Of a DNA stretch of 64,000 bases, positions 43,600 to 53,461 are shown piece by piece. The translations under genes were made by a program, and so were the position numbers. Each line of letters starts with the position of its first letter. Positions within the stretch are counted from its first letter, which is position 1. Source of the stretch: Halotalea alkalilenta (GTDB lineage: Bacteria > Pseudomonadota > Gammaproteobacteria > Pseudomonadales > Halomonadaceae); the NCBI RefSeq assembly GCF_001648175.1, contig NZ_CP015243.1:1364001-1428000 (forward strand), given 5' to 3'. Under the pieces are notes generated by a model. That model saw only the letters and a list, made by a program, of their open reading frames with translations, was not told where the DNA came from and did no database searches.

Positions 43600-44256
43600 A
43601 TGAATTCACCGCTTCATAACATCGATAGCGAGCTCGATGCCGTTCTGGATTCCCTGCCTCCCCAGGCCGACAGCCATTCGCAGCGCGGCCCCCGGCGCAT
43701 CGTATTGATGCGTCACGGTGAGCCGGAGGCTCGTTTTGACCAGCGGATTCCCGCCGCTGAACTGCGCCAATGGGTGGCGCGCTACCATCGCGCAGGGCTC
43801 AAGAGCCACAGCCACTGCAGCGATGCCCAGGCCGTCGCCGACGACTGCGTCGCGGTGGTCTGCAGCGACCTGCCGCGCGCCATGGAGTCGGTGCAGCGGC
43901 TCAAGCGCTGCGATGCGCTGGTGCTTTCCGATCCCGCCCTGCGCGAGATCGAGTTTCCCCATGGGCCCGGGCGCTGGCCGACACCCGCGCTGCCTCCCGC
44001 CGCCTGGCTCGCGCTGTTCCGGGTGCTGTGGCTGTTCGGCTATCGCGGCAACGCCGAGTCGCTCGGCGAGGCACGGCGTCGTGCCCGGCATGGGGCGAAC
44101 ACGCTGGCGCAGCTCAGCGAGCGTCACGATTCGGTGCTGTTCGTCGGTCATGCGATGTTCAACGTCCTGGTCGCCCGCTCGCTGCTCAAGCAAGGATGGC
44201 GTGGTCCTCGCCGCCCGGGTAGTCGCCATTGGCGGTATGCGATCTACGAGCGCTGA
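43600..44256 (+). CDS. Histidine phosphatase-family protein
   Basis: Protein of 218 aa with the phosphoglycerate-mutase-like motif IVLMRHGEPEARFDQ (RHG at about residue 40, the nucleophilic His) and VVCSDLPRAMESVQ. The second catalytic His is in DSVLFVGHAMFNVLVA. The N-terminal 30 residues are an unconserved lead. It probably removes phosphate from a small molecule or protein; substrates in this family cannot be told from sequence. It converges with the cra gene. Confidence 0.83.
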   Translation: MNSPLHNIDSELDAVLDSLPPQADSHSQRGPRRIVLMRHGEPEARFDQRIPAAELRQWVARYHRAGLKSHSHCSDAQAVADDCVAVVCSDLPRAMESVQRLKRCDALVLSDPALREIEFPHGPGRWPTPALPPAAWLALFRVLWLFGYRGNAESLGEARRRARHGANTLAQLSERHDSVLFVGHAMFNVLVARSLLKQGWRGPRRPGSRHWRYAIYER

Positions 44257-44268
44257 GCGTGCCCTCGC

Positions 44269-45279
44269 TCAGCTGCGGTGGTGGCTGCGGTGGCTGCGCG
44301 GCACCACCCAGTGCCCCGGGCGGTAGTGCCCGTCGAGCGCGCCCAGGGCATGTTCGAGGGTCAGGGCGGCGATCTGGTCGTAGCGCTGGCGCAGCGACTC
44401 GACGCGCTGGGGCAGGAAATCGAGCAGCCGGTCGTCGCCGAAGGTGGCGAGGCGCAGTGCGCTCAGGCGGGGATCGAAGAGACTGCCATAGCGCGTGGTG
44501 AGCGCTTCCAACGCGCCTTCGAGCAGGGTATAGGAGGCGGTGATCAGGGCGTCCGGCAGCCCGTCGCGTTCGAGCAGTTCGGTTATCGCCGCGCTGCCGC
44601 TGGCGCAGTCGTAATGGGTGGCTGAAATCCGCACTACGCTGGCATCGAGACTCTCCATCGCGGTGTCGAAGCCGCGGCGCCTGGCGCGGCTGATCGAAAT
44701 TTGCGCCACTGCGTCGAGCCACACCACCTTGCCTACCGATTCATCCACCGTTCTCAGAGTCAGCGTGCGGGCGCCTTCGCAGTCGTCGCCGACCACGCAG
44801 GCGAAGCGCTCGGGATCGAGCGGGCGGTCCACGCCGATCACCGGCATCCCCTCCGCCATCAGCTCGGCGTAGAAGCCGTCGTCCTCGCTCAGGCAGGAGG
44901 CGGTGATCAGTGCGTCGCAGCGACGCGCCCGCAGGCTCAGCGCCAGCTCGCGTTCGGTATCCGGCTCGTCGTTGGTGCCGCCGATCAGGAGCTGGTAGCC
45001 GGCCCGGCGTGCGCCAAGCTCCAGCTGCTTGGCGAGTCTTGCATAGCTTGCATTGGCGAGATCGGGCACCACGAATCCGAGGGTACGGGTCACTCCACGG
45101 CGCAGCGCGGCTGCCTGGATATCGATGCGATAGCCATGGGCATCGACCACGGCCATGACCTTCTCCACCGTCGCCTCGCTGATCCGATGGGTCTTGGCCT
45201 TGCCATTGATCACATAGCTTGCGGTGGTGCGCGATACGCCGGCCAGGCGTGCGATCTCGATCAGGGTGAGCGGTTTCAT
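44269..45279 (-). CDS. cra: Catabolite repressor/activator Cra (FruR)
   Basis: LacI-family regulator of 336 aa. The DNA-binding domain is LTLIEIARLAGVSRTTASYV with NGKAKTHRISEATVEKV, the hinge being HRISEAT. The FruR/Cra subgroup is supported by the sugar-binding core (LGFVVPDLANASYARLAKQL) and by its place opposite fruBKA. Fructose-1-phosphate releases Cra from DNA. The ATG at 45279 has the family start MKPLTL; an upstream extension is spurious. A Cra box sits in the divergent gap. Confidence 0.9.
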   Translation of the reverse strand: MKPLTLIEIARLAGVSRTTASYVINGKAKTHRISEATVEKVMAVVDAHGYRIDIQAAALRRGVTRTLGFVVPDLANASYARLAKQLELGARRAGYQLLIGGTNDEPDTERELALSLRARRCDALITASCLSEDDGFYAELMAEGMPVIGVDRPLDPERFACVVGDDCEGARTLTLRTVDESVGKVVWLDAVAQISISRARRRGFDTAMESLDASVVRISATHYDCASGSAAITELLERDGLPDALITASYTLLEGALEALTTRYGSLFDPRLSALRLATFGDDRLLDFLPQRVESLRQRYDQIAALTLEHALGALDGHYRPGHWVVPRSHRSHHRS

Positions 45280-45399
45280 CGAGCGGTTTCCGATCGTGGA
45301 GTGGACGGTGGCGACCATGGGAGGACGCGGATACGACCAATGTCGGCCTCCGCGCTAGTTGCTAAACATGCGCTGAGGCCTGAGCATTGAACTTCAAGA

Positions 45400-45413
45400 T
45401 GAACCGATTCAGC
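45400..45413. promoter_or_regulatory. Cra (FruR) operator
   Basis: TGAACCGATTCAGC, whose complement GCTGAATCGGTTCA matches the GCTGAATCGNTTCA Cra consensus. It lies 89 bases before the fruB start and 120 bases before cra, so it can repress the fru operon. Confidence 0.85.
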
Positions 45414-45501
45414 TATTCATCGTTCGGCGCATGGACCTGTCGCTTTCCCCATGGTCTCTTCGCTGCCCGTGATCCCGCGGGCTCTCCCATTGGACGGACA
45501 T

Positions 45502-48372
45502 ATGCTCACTCTTTCCTCCAACGCAGTGAAACTCGCGCGCGTAGCCCCCGACTGGCGCGACGCACTCCGCCAGGCCGGCACCGCGCTGGCCGATGACGGG
45601 CTGGTCGAGTCCGGCTATGCCGATGCGTTGTTCGACCGTGAAGCCCAGGGCTCGACCTATCTTGGCGCCGGCATCGCGATTCCCCATGGTACCCCACAGA
45701 GCCGCGAGCATGTACGCGAGACCGGGGTCCGGGTGCTGCAGTTTCCCGCCGGTGTCGAATGGCACGATGGCGAGCGGGTGTTCCTGCTGATCGCGATCGC
45801 CGCTCGTTCCGATGAGCATCTCGAGATTCTGCGCGCGCTGACCCACGTGCTGGATCGTGACGGCATCGGCGAGCGGCTCGCCGCTGCCGCCGACGCCGAC
45901 GAACTGGTCGAGCTGCTCGGTGGCGAGCAGTCCGAGGCGCGCCTCGATTCTTCCACCATCGTCACCGGTGTGCCGGCCGCCTCCAGGCTCGAACTCGCCG
46001 CTGCGGCCGCGGGCAGGCTCTATGCCGCGGGCTGCGTCAGCGCGGAGTTCATCACCGCGGCACTCGTCGAGCCGCCGGTTTCATTGGGCCAGAAGCTCTG
46101 GCTGATCCGCGGCAAGCGGGGCGTGCTCACGCCGGCGCTGGGTTTTGCCAGCGCGGCTGCCGCGGTCGAGGATTGCATCGGGGTGTTCTGCCTCGCCGAG
46201 CGCGAGCGTGAGCACGTACCGCTGATGGAGCGTTTGATCACGCTGCTCGAAGAGGGCAATGGCGAGGCGCTGGCGCGCGTCGGTGCCGAACAGATCCTGG
46301 CTCGTCTTGCTGGGCAGAGCAGCGCCGCCGAAATCGGCAAGGTGCGGGTGCGCAACGACCATGGCCTGCATGCGCGTCCGGCCAAGCAGTTGGTCCAGGT
46401 CGCTCGCCAGCAGCCGGTACCGGTATCGGTGCGGCTCTCCGACGGCGGTGCGCCGGCGGTGCCGGCGAGCAGCCTCACCAAGGTGATCAACCTCGGAGCG
46501 CGGCGTGGGCAGATGCTGATCTTCTCCGCCGAGGGCGAGGGCGCGAAGGCGGCGGTCGAAGCGATGGTCGAGGCGGTGCGCGGCGGGCTTGGCGAGGTGG
46601 TCGCGCCGTTGGCCGACACCACCGAGGCGCGGCCGTCGCGCAATCACACCCACGCGAGGCGGGCGGTGCCGCCGCCCGAGACCGACGTGCCGCATGCCGC
46701 GGTGAGTGCCTCACCCGGCTTGGCGGTGGCCGAGGCCTTCGTGGTCCGGCCGCCTGAGTTTCGTTATCCGGAGCGCTTCGATGATCAGAGCAGCGCCGAG
46801 GGTGAGCAGCAGCGACTGCGCGGGGCGATCACCACCTCCGGCGAGCAGCTGCGCGAGCTGATCCTGCGCGCGCCGGACGGCGGCGAGGTCAGCGAGATCC
46901 TGTCGATGCACGAGGAGATTCTCTTCGACGAAGAGCTCGAGCGCGCCGCGGTTGAGTCGATCACCGAGGGTGCCAGCGCCGAGGCGGGCTGGTGGAAGGC
47001 GATCGATGCATCGGCCCGCGCCCAGGAGCAGCTCGCCGATCGGCTGCTCGCCGAGCGCGCGATGGACCTGCGCGATGTCGGCCGGCGGGTGCTGGCCTCG
47101 CTCTGCGGGGTCAGCCTGCCGCCGGCGCCCGACGACCCCTACGTGTTGGTGATGGACGATGCCGGGCCTTCCGACGTCGCCCGGCTCGATACCTCCAGGG
47201 TCAAGGGGCTGCTCACCGCCAAGGGCGGGGCGACCTCGCACAGTGCGATCCTGGCCCGAGCATTGGGAATTCCCGCGGTGGTCGGCGCCGGCGAGCAGGT
47301 GCTGGCGATTCCCCAGGGTAGCGAGCTGATCGTCGATGGTGACCGTGGGCGATGGGTGGTGGGGCCCTGCGCTGAGCGTCGTACCCGCACCCTGCTTGCG
47401 CTCAAGGAGCAGGAGCTGCGCCGTCGCAAGGCCTTCGACGTGCGCTTCGAGCCCGCGCTTACCCGCGATGGGCATCGCGTCGAGGTCGCCGCCAACCTGG
47501 GCAGCACCGCCCACGCCCATGACGCGGTCGAGCATGGCGCGGAGGCGGTCGGCCTGCTGCGCACCGAGTTCGTCTTCATGGCCCACTCCGAGGCGCCCGA
47601 TCTCGACACCCAGATCAGCGAGTACCGCCGCGCCTTCGATGCCCTCGGGCCCGAACGCGCGCTGGTCGCGCGGACCCTGGACGTCGGCGGCGACAAGCCG
47701 CTGTCATACTGGCCTCTACCCCACGAGGAAAACCCGTTTCTCGGCCTGCGCGGGATCCGCCTCGCGCTGACGCGCCCGGAGGTGCTCGAGACCCAGATTC
47801 GCGCGCTGCTGGTCGCCTCCCAGGGGCGGCCGCTGCGCATCATGCTGCCGATGGTCAAGGACGTGCTCGAATTCCGCGCTGCGCGCGCGATCGTCGATCG
47901 CGTGATTGCAGAGCTCGGTGACCCGATCCTCGATCTCCAGCTCGGGGTGATGGTCGAGGTGCCCTCGTGTGCACTGCTCGCTGAGACCCTGGCCGAGGAG
48001 GTCGATTTCTTCTCGATCGGCACCAATGACCTGACCCAGTACACCCTGGCGATCGATCGTGGCCATTCGCTGCTGTCGGCCCAGGCCGACGGACTCCACC
48101 CGGCGGTGCTGCGGCTGATCCGCACCACCGTCGCCGCCGCCCACGCGCGCGGACGTTGGGTCGGCGTATGCGGTGAACTCGCCGCCGACCCGCAGGCGGT
48201 GCCGGTGCTGGTCGGGCTCGGTGTCGATGAACTTTCGGTGTCGGTGCGCCAGGTGCCGATGGTCAAGGCGCGGGTGCGCGAGCTCGAACTCAGCGCCGCT
48301 CGCGCGCTGGCCGAGCAGGCGCTGGCGCTGGGCGATGCCGGCGCAGTGCGTGACCTGGTGGAGCGCAGCTGA
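45502..48372 (+). CDS. fruB: Fused PTS fructose EIIA-HPr-EI (FruB)
   Basis: Multiphosphoryl transfer protein of 956 aa. EIIA-Fru covers about 1-150 with the phospho-His H62 in IAIPHGTP. A second EIIA-like section follows. The HPr domain has its His at 290 in NDHGLHARPAK, and the enzyme I domain runs from about 400 with the active His at 580 in GGATSHSAILAR and the PEP/Mg sites LLRTEFVFM, EVPSCA and FSIGTNDLTQY. It carries phosphate from PEP to the EIIBC without separate EI and HPr. The ATG at 45502 gives the normal MLTLSSN start; an ATG at 45451 is a less likely alternative. Confidence 0.93.
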   Translation: MLTLSSNAVKLARVAPDWRDALRQAGTALADDGLVESGYADALFDREAQGSTYLGAGIAIPHGTPQSREHVRETGVRVLQFPAGVEWHDGERVFLLIAIAARSDEHLEILRALTHVLDRDGIGERLAAAADADELVELLGGEQSEARLDSSTIVTGVPAASRLELAAAAAGRLYAAGCVSAEFITAALVEPPVSLGQKLWLIRGKRGVLTPALGFASAAAAVEDCIGVFCLAEREREHVPLMERLITLLEEGNGEALARVGAEQILARLAGQSSAAEIGKVRVRNDHGLHARPAKQLVQVARQQPVPVSVRLSDGGAPAVPASSLTKVINLGARRGQMLIFSAEGEGAKAAVEAMVEAVRGGLGEVVAPLADTTEARPSRNHTHARRAVPPPETDVPHAAVSASPGLAVAEAFVVRPPEFRYPERFDDQSSAEGEQQRLRGAITTSGEQLRELILRAPDGGEVSEILSMHEEILFDEELERAAVESITEGASAEAGWWKAIDASARAQEQLADRLLAERAMDLRDVGRRVLASLCGVSLPPAPDDPYVLVMDDAGPSDVARLDTSRVKGLLTAKGGATSHSAILARALGIPAVVGAGEQVLAIPQGSELIVDGDRGRWVVGPCAERRTRTLLALKEQELRRRKAFDVRFEPALTRDGHRVEVAANLGSTAHAHDAVEHGAEAVGLLRTEFVFMAHSEAPDLDTQISEYRRAFDALGPERALVARTLDVGGDKPLSYWPLPHEENPFLGLRGIRLALTRPEVLETQIRALLVASQGRPLRIMLPMVKDVLEFRAARAIVDRVIAELGDPILDLQLGVMVEVPSCALLAETLAEEVDFFSIGTNDLTQYTLAIDRGHSLLSAQADGLHPAVLRLIRTTVAAAHARGRWVGVCGELAADPQAVPVLVGLGVDELSVSVRQVPMVKARVRELELSAARALAEQALALGDAGAVRDLVERS

Positions 48373-49385
48373 TGGCCGATGTGCTCTGCCTGACCCTGAA
48401 CCCGGCGCTCGACCTGAGCATCGAGCTCGGCGAGCTTCGCCCCGGCGCGGTCAATCGCGCCGAACACAGCCGTCTGGACGCGGCCGGCAAGGGCCACAAC
48501 GTCGCCCGGCTGCTGGCCGCGCTCGGCCATCGGGTCTGCGTCGGTGGGCTGCTCGGCGCTGACAACGATGCTCCCTTCGTCGCTGCCTTCAATGCCTGGG
48601 GCGTCGAGGACGCCTGCCTGCGTGTGCCTGGTTCGACCCGGGTCAACGTCAAGCTCAGCGAGCGCGATGGGCGGGTCAGCGACATCAATGGGCCCGGGAT
48701 CGCAGTCGTTGATGCGCAGCTCGATGACTTCGAGATCCAGCTTTCGCATCGGCTGCATCGAATCGATGCCTGTGTGATCGCAGGCAGCCTGCCGCCCGGC
48801 TTCGCACTCAAGCGTTTCACCCGGCTGGTGGCGCTGGTGGTGGCCCATGGCGTGCCGGTGTGGCTCGACACCAGCGGCGCGGCTCTGGGTGCCGGCATAG
48901 AAGGGCGGCCGACGATGGTCAAGCCCAACGAGGATGAGCTGGCCGAGTGGCTGGGCGTTTCGCTGGACCCCGACGACAGCCCCGCGCTGGTCGATGCCTG
49001 CAAGCGGCTGCTCGACCGCGGTGTCGACGAGGCGGTGGTGTCGCTCGGCGCCAAGGGTGTGCTGTGGCGCTCTCGTGAGCAAGGGCTGCTCGCGGCCCAC
49101 CCGCCGTCGGTCGAGGTGAAAAGCACGGTGTGTGCCGGCGATACCCTGCTCGGTGGGCTGCTCCATGCCCGGCTCGCTGGCTTCGACGCCGAGCGCTCGC
49201 TCGCCTTCGCCACCGCGCTTGCTGCCGAATGCGTGCGTCACGTCGGCGTCGGTGACCCATCTTGTGACGATTTTTCCGCGCTGGTTGCGGCTACACGGGT
49301 CGAGCGTCTCGACCCGGCGCCGTGCCCGGAGCGTACGACCACTGCTCGCGCGGCGCGCGACGGTGAGTCTTCGCAGAGGGAGTGA
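48372..49385 (+). CDS. fruK: 1-phosphofructokinase
   Basis: PfkB-family kinase of 337 aa that phosphorylates fructose-1-phosphate to fructose-1,6-bisphosphate. Signature segments are TLNPALDLSIELGEL, AGKGHNVARLLAALGH and VCAGDTLLGGLLHARLAG with the catalytic Asp in AGDT. The start shares one base with the fruB stop (TGATG), and its own stop overlaps fruA likewise, so the three genes are translationally coupled. The last 25 residues are a low-complexity tail. Confidence 0.93.
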   Translation: MADVLCLTLNPALDLSIELGELRPGAVNRAEHSRLDAAGKGHNVARLLAALGHRVCVGGLLGADNDAPFVAAFNAWGVEDACLRVPGSTRVNVKLSERDGRVSDINGPGIAVVDAQLDDFEIQLSHRLHRIDACVIAGSLPPGFALKRFTRLVALVVAHGVPVWLDTSGAALGAGIEGRPTMVKPNEDELAEWLGVSLDPDDSPALVDACKRLLDRGVDEAVVSLGAKGVLWRSREQGLLAAHPPSVEVKSTVCAGDTLLGGLLHARLAGFDAERSLAFATALAAECVRHVGVGDPSCDDFSALVAATRVERLDPAPCPERTTTARAARDGESSQRE

Positions 49386-51190
49386 TGGAAGTGAAAGCAA
49401 TCATTCTGACCGCCTGCCCCAGCGGCATGGCGACCAGCTACCTTGCCGCTCGCCGGCTCGAGCGCGCGGCACTGCGGCGCGGCTGGGAGGTAGAGGTGGA
49501 ACTGCAGGGCGAACTCGGCGGGGGCCTGCGCCTCTCGGCGGATGCGATCGCGGCGGCTGACCTGGTCCTGGTCGCCGCCAGCCGGGCGGTCGATCTCTCC
49601 CGCTTCGAAGGCAAACGGCTCTACCGCGATGCGCTCGAGGCGGCGCTGCCCAACCCCGATCGCTTCCTCGATCGCGCCGAGTTTGCCGCTGAGACCTGGC
49701 ATGACGATGGTGAGCGCGAGACCGCGGCGCCGGCCGAGAGCGGCGGATCGAGTGGCGTGCGCAGCGTGGTCGCGGTCACCGCCTGCCCGACTGGTGTCGC
49801 GCACACCTTCATGGCCGCCGAGGCGCTGGCGGAGGCGGGGCGTGCGATGGGGCTTTCGATCAAGGTCGAGACCCAGGGATCGGTAGGGGCGCAGAACAAG
49901 CTGGAGGCGGATGAGATCGAAGCCGCCGATGTGGTGCTGCTGGCCTGCGATATCGATGTCGATACCGCGCGCTTCGCCGGCAAGCGGATCTACCGCACCT
50001 CCACCGGAGCCGCGCTGAAGAAGTCGCGCCAGACGCTCGAGGCCGCGCTCGCCGAGGGTGCGGTGGAATCCGCCGGCGCCTCGACGGGCGGTGGGTCCAG
50101 CAGCGCCGGGCAGAAGAAGGGCATCAAGGAGCGCGGGGTCTACAAGCACCTGCTCACCGGGGTCTCGTTCATGCTGCCGATGGTGGTCGCGGGCGGATTG
50201 TGCATCGCACTCTCGTTCGTGTTCGGGATCACCGCCTTCGAGCAGGAGGGAACGCTCGCGGCGGCGCTGATGCAGATCGGCGGCGAAACCGCATTCGCTT
50301 TGATGGTGCCGGTACTGGCGGGCTATATCGCCTATTCGATCGCCGACCGGCCGGGGATCGCCCCCGGCATGATCGGCGGCATGCTCGCAAGCTCCCTTGG
50401 CGCGGGCTTCATCGGCGGTATCGTCGCGGGGTTTCTCGCCGGCTACTGCGCCCTGGCATTGGTGCGCTGGGTCAAGCTGCCTGCGAGCCTTGAGGCGCTG
50501 AAGCCGATCCTGATCGTGCCGCTGCTGGCAAGTCTGGTCACCGGCCTTGCGATGATCTACGTGATCGGCACCCCGGTCGCGGCGCTGCTCGATGCGCTGA
50601 CCGCGTTCCTGAACTCGATGGGCTCGACCAATGCCGTGCTGCTCGGGCTGCTGCTCGGCGCAATGATGTGCGTCGATCTTGGCGGTCCGGTCAACAAGGC
50701 CTCCTACACTTTCGGCGTCGGGCTGCTGTCCACCCAGACCTATGCGCCGATGGCCGCGATCATGGCCGCCGGCATGGTGCCGCCGATCGCGATGGGGATC
50801 GCGACGCTGATCGCCAAGACCAAGTTCGCCGCCGCCGAGCGTGAGGCGGGCAAGGCGTCGCTGGTGCTAGGCCTGTGCTTCGTCAGCGAAGGGGCGATCC
50901 CCTTCGCCGCCAAGGACCCGCTGCGGGTGCTGCCGCTGTCGATCATCGGCGGCGCGATCACCGGTGGGTTGTCGATGCTCTTCGGGATCACCCTGATGGC
51001 GCCCCACGGCGGACTGTTCGTGCTGTTGATCCCTGGTGCGGTCAACCATGCGCTGCTCTACCTGATGGCGATCCTGGCCGGCTCGCTATTCACCGGTGTT
51101 CTCTACGCGCTGATCAAACGCCGCCCCGACGCAGTGGAGGCGGCGGCGACCGGACCCACCGGCGCGGTGGTGCCCAGCGCTTCGCACTGA
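49385..51190 (+). CDS. fruA: PTS fructose transporter EIIBC
   Basis: Membrane permease of 601 aa. It has two EIIB-type domains: a first one with C11 in LTACPSGMATSY, and the active one with phospho-Cys C134 in VTACPTGVAHTFMA. The EIIC membrane domain from about 255 to 590 includes GVSFMLPMVVAGGL, SIADRPGIAPGMIGG and ITLMAPHGGLFVL. It takes up and phosphorylates fructose to fructose-1-phosphate. ATG at 49385 overlaps the fruK stop; a GTG one codon earlier is possible. A strong hairpin follows. Confidence 0.93.
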   Translation: MEVKAIILTACPSGMATSYLAARRLERAALRRGWEVEVELQGELGGGLRLSADAIAAADLVLVAASRAVDLSRFEGKRLYRDALEAALPNPDRFLDRAEFAAETWHDDGERETAAPAESGGSSGVRSVVAVTACPTGVAHTFMAAEALAEAGRAMGLSIKVETQGSVGAQNKLEADEIEAADVVLLACDIDVDTARFAGKRIYRTSTGAALKKSRQTLEAALAEGAVESAGASTGGGSSSAGQKKGIKERGVYKHLLTGVSFMLPMVVAGGLCIALSFVFGITAFEQEGTLAAALMQIGGETAFALMVPVLAGYIAYSIADRPGIAPGMIGGMLASSLGAGFIGGIVAGFLAGYCALALVRWVKLPASLEALKPILIVPLLASLVTGLAMIYVIGTPVAALLDALTAFLNSMGSTNAVLLGLLLGAMMCVDLGGPVNKASYTFGVGLLSTQTYAPMAAIMAAGMVPPIAMGIATLIAKTKFAAAEREAGKASLVLGLCFVSEGAIPFAAKDPLRVLPLSIIGGAITGGLSMLFGITLMAPHGGLFVLLIPGAVNHALLYLMAILAGSLFTGVLYALIKRRPDAVEAAATGPTGAVVPSASH

Positions 51191-51203
51191 CGCCTCCACG
51201 CAA

Positions 51204-51243
51204 GAACGCGCCCCCGCGACATGTGAGCCGCGGGGGCGCGTTC
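51204..51243. terminator. Terminator hairpin after fruA
   Basis: Perfect 15-base arms GAACGCGCCCCCGCG (51204-51218) and CGCGGGGGCGCGTTC (51229-51243), loop of 10 bases. It lies between the convergent fruA and betT genes and probably ends both transcripts. Confidence 0.75.
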
Positions 51244-51262
51244 GCTTCCGAGGGGATGATGC

Positions 51263-53332
51263 TCAGCCCTCGTGGCCGAGCTGCTCGTCCGGTACTTGCG
51301 GATTGGCGCCCGGCGCCTCGCGGTTGAGGTGCAGGAAGTGCAGGTGGCGCTCGTACTGGTCGAGGATGTCGTTGATCACCTGCTCGCGGGTGTAGCCCAT
51401 CAGGTCGTAGCCCTGGGTGCCCTCCAGCAGGTAGACCTCGAGCCGGTAGTAGTTCGCATCGACGCGCTGGCTGCGAACCGCGAACGACGGCGAAGCATAG
51501 CGGCGCGGCCACAGTTGGTAGTTGAAGTCCTGCTCGTCGCCCATCGAGACGTGAAGGTCCAGGTGCGGCATCCCGCTCTCCTCGATCACACCCTCGGTGA
51601 GATGGACCGTGGCGCCCTGGCGCTCGAGCTCGCCCGCCACTTCCTTCATCGCCGGGCGATAGATCTCATCGATCGCGCGCAGGGTCTGGCGGCGGCCAGG
51701 GTAGGTCATCGAGCGCGACAGTCGCTGGCGCCAGCTGCGGTTCTGCCCGCGTTCGTCATTGAGGCGTCCGGAGAGCAGTCCTGAGAGGCTGCCCTTATGG
51801 CTATCCTGGCGAAACGCTTCGATCTTGAGCGACTTGTACAGCCCGATCATGATGAAGAAGATCACGAACGAGAAGGGCAGGCCCATGATGATCGTTGCGC
51901 TCTGCAGGGTCGGTACGCCGCCGACCGACAGCATCGCAAGCGTCAGCAGACCGATCGCCACCGACCAGAAGATTCTCAGCCAGTTGGGCGCATCGCTGTT
52001 GGCGTCTTTGAGGTAGGAGGTGAAATTGCCCAGCACCAGCGAACCCGAGTCCGCCGAGGTGACGTAGAACAGAAGCCCGGTGACGGTGGCGAGCGAGGCG
52101 CTGAAGGAGACCCAGGGATACTCGGCGAGCAGCGAATAGAACGCCCGCTCGGGATGGTTCATCGCCACCTCGCCGAAGGCGTCGTTGCCATTGAGCACGA
52201 TATCCAGCGCGCTGTTGCCGAATACCGACAGCCAGATCAGGGTGAAGATGAACGGAATGATCAGCGTGCCGGCGACGAACTGGCGAATGGTGCGCCCGCG
52301 CGAGATACGCGCGAGGAAGAGGCCGACGAACGGTGCCCAGGCGATCCACCAGGCCCAGAAGAACAGGGTCCAGGAGTTCAGCCATTCGACAGGGCGGTCG
52401 AAGGCGAAGGTGTTCAGCGTCATGCCGAGGAAGCCGTCGAGGTAGTCGCCGACGTTCAGTACCAAGGCGTTGAGCAGGAAGATGGTATCGCCGGCGAAGA
52501 GCACGAACAGGATCAGCAGGATCGCGAGCAGCACATTGAGCTCGGAAAGCCGGCGAATGCCCTTGTCGACTCCGGAGACCACCGAGATCGTCGCCATGAT
52601 CACCGAGAGCAGGATGAGCGCGGCCTGGGCGGAGAGCCCCTCGGGAACGCCGAAGAGGAAGTTGAGCCCATAGTTGAGCTGGACCACGCCGATGCCGAGC
52701 GAAGTGGCGATGCCGAAGATGGTGCCGAGTACCGCGGCGGTGTCCACGGTATGGCCGATCGGGCCGTGGATGCGTTTGCCGATCAGCGGATAGAGCGCGG
52801 AGCGGATGGTCAGCGGCAGGTTGTAGCGAAAGCTGAAGTAGGCGAGCGTCATCCCCATCAGGGCGTACATCGCCCAGCCAGTGACGCCGTAGTGGAACAT
52901 CGTCCACACCACGGCCTGGCGCGCGGCCTCGTTGGTGCCCCCCTGGCCCTCTGGCGGGGCGAGGAACTGGGTGATCGGCTCGGCCACGGCGAAGAACATC
53001 AGGTCGATGCCGATCCCGGCGGCGAACAGCATCGCCGCCCAGGTGAACAGGCTGAACTCCGGCTTCGACTGCTCTGGACCCAGCTTGATGTTACCGAAGC
53101 GGGAGCAGGCGACCACCACGACGAAGACGATGTAGAGCGTGGCCGCGAGGAAGTAGTACCAGCCGAATCCCTCTGAGATCCAGCCGAGCAGCAGGTTGAT
53201 CGTATGGTTTGCGGAGGTGGGGGCGATGATCGACCAGACGGCCAGGGCGATGATCAACGTCGCCGAACTGAAGAACACGACAGGATTGAGCCTGTCTCGT
53301 TTGGCGACCTGGTTATCTTGGCTATCAAGCAT
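51263..53332 (-). CDS. betT: BCCT-family choline/betaine transporter
   Basis: Carrier of 689 aa in the betaine/choline/carnitine family with 12 predicted spans. Family parts: FTWAAMLFAAGIGIDLMFFAVAEP, cut here to FAAGIGIDLMFFAVAEP, then HYGVTGWAMYALMG and the aromatic substrate box WAWWIAWAPFVGLFLARIS. A C-terminal cytoplasmic tail of about 165 residues is long, as in BetT-type choline carriers that sense osmotic state. The ATG at 53332 is preferred to an upstream ATG at 53398. A BetI-like palindrome lies upstream. Choline is the likely substrate; the betABI genes are not in the window. Confidence 0.9.
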   Translation of the reverse strand: MLDSQDNQVAKRDRLNPVVFFSSATLIIALAVWSIIAPTSANHTINLLLGWISEGFGWYYFLAATLYIVFVVVVACSRFGNIKLGPEQSKPEFSLFTWAAMLFAAGIGIDLMFFAVAEPITQFLAPPEGQGGTNEAARQAVVWTMFHYGVTGWAMYALMGMTLAYFSFRYNLPLTIRSALYPLIGKRIHGPIGHTVDTAAVLGTIFGIATSLGIGVVQLNYGLNFLFGVPEGLSAQAALILLSVIMATISVVSGVDKGIRRLSELNVLLAILLILFVLFAGDTIFLLNALVLNVGDYLDGFLGMTLNTFAFDRPVEWLNSWTLFFWAWWIAWAPFVGLFLARISRGRTIRQFVAGTLIIPFIFTLIWLSVFGNSALDIVLNGNDAFGEVAMNHPERAFYSLLAEYPWVSFSASLATVTGLLFYVTSADSGSLVLGNFTSYLKDANSDAPNWLRIFWSVAIGLLTLAMLSVGGVPTLQSATIIMGLPFSFVIFFIMIGLYKSLKIEAFRQDSHKGSLSGLLSGRLNDERGQNRSWRQRLSRSMTYPGRRQTLRAIDEIYRPAMKEVAGELERQGATVHLTEGVIEESGMPHLDLHVSMGDEQDFNYQLWPRRYASPSFAVRSQRVDANYYRLEVYLLEGTQGYDLMGYTREQVINDILDQYERHLHFLHLNREAPGANPQVPDEQLGHEG

Positions 53333-53435
53333 AGGGTGTATCCGATCGGTTGCTGGAAGACACCCTGTATCGGCGATTGGAACCCGGACACCCGTCATGG
53401 CGGGCGTTCTCGGTCGTTCCAGCGTCGCGGGTGTG

Positions 53436-53461
53436 TTTTATTGATTGTTCAATCAATAAAA
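53436..53461. promoter_or_regulatory. BetI-like operator palindrome before betT
   Basis: Perfect 12-base arms around TT: TTTTATTGATTG (53436-53447) and CAATCAATAAAA (53450-53461). The TTGATTG/CAATCAA core is close to BetI (TetR-family) choline-responsive operators. It lies 104 bases upstream of the betT start in a 379-base AT-rich gap that holds nothing else recognisable apart from another TTGATTG half-site at 53466. Confidence 0.65.

Noticed and set aside
47139..49400. Long antisense frame across fruB and fruK.
   Set aside because: No conserved motifs; the sense genes are complete and clearly functional.
51797..53176. Antisense frame opposite betT.
   Set aside because: Composition is the mirror of the membrane protein codons (very rich in Gln, Glu, His) and shows no family similarity.
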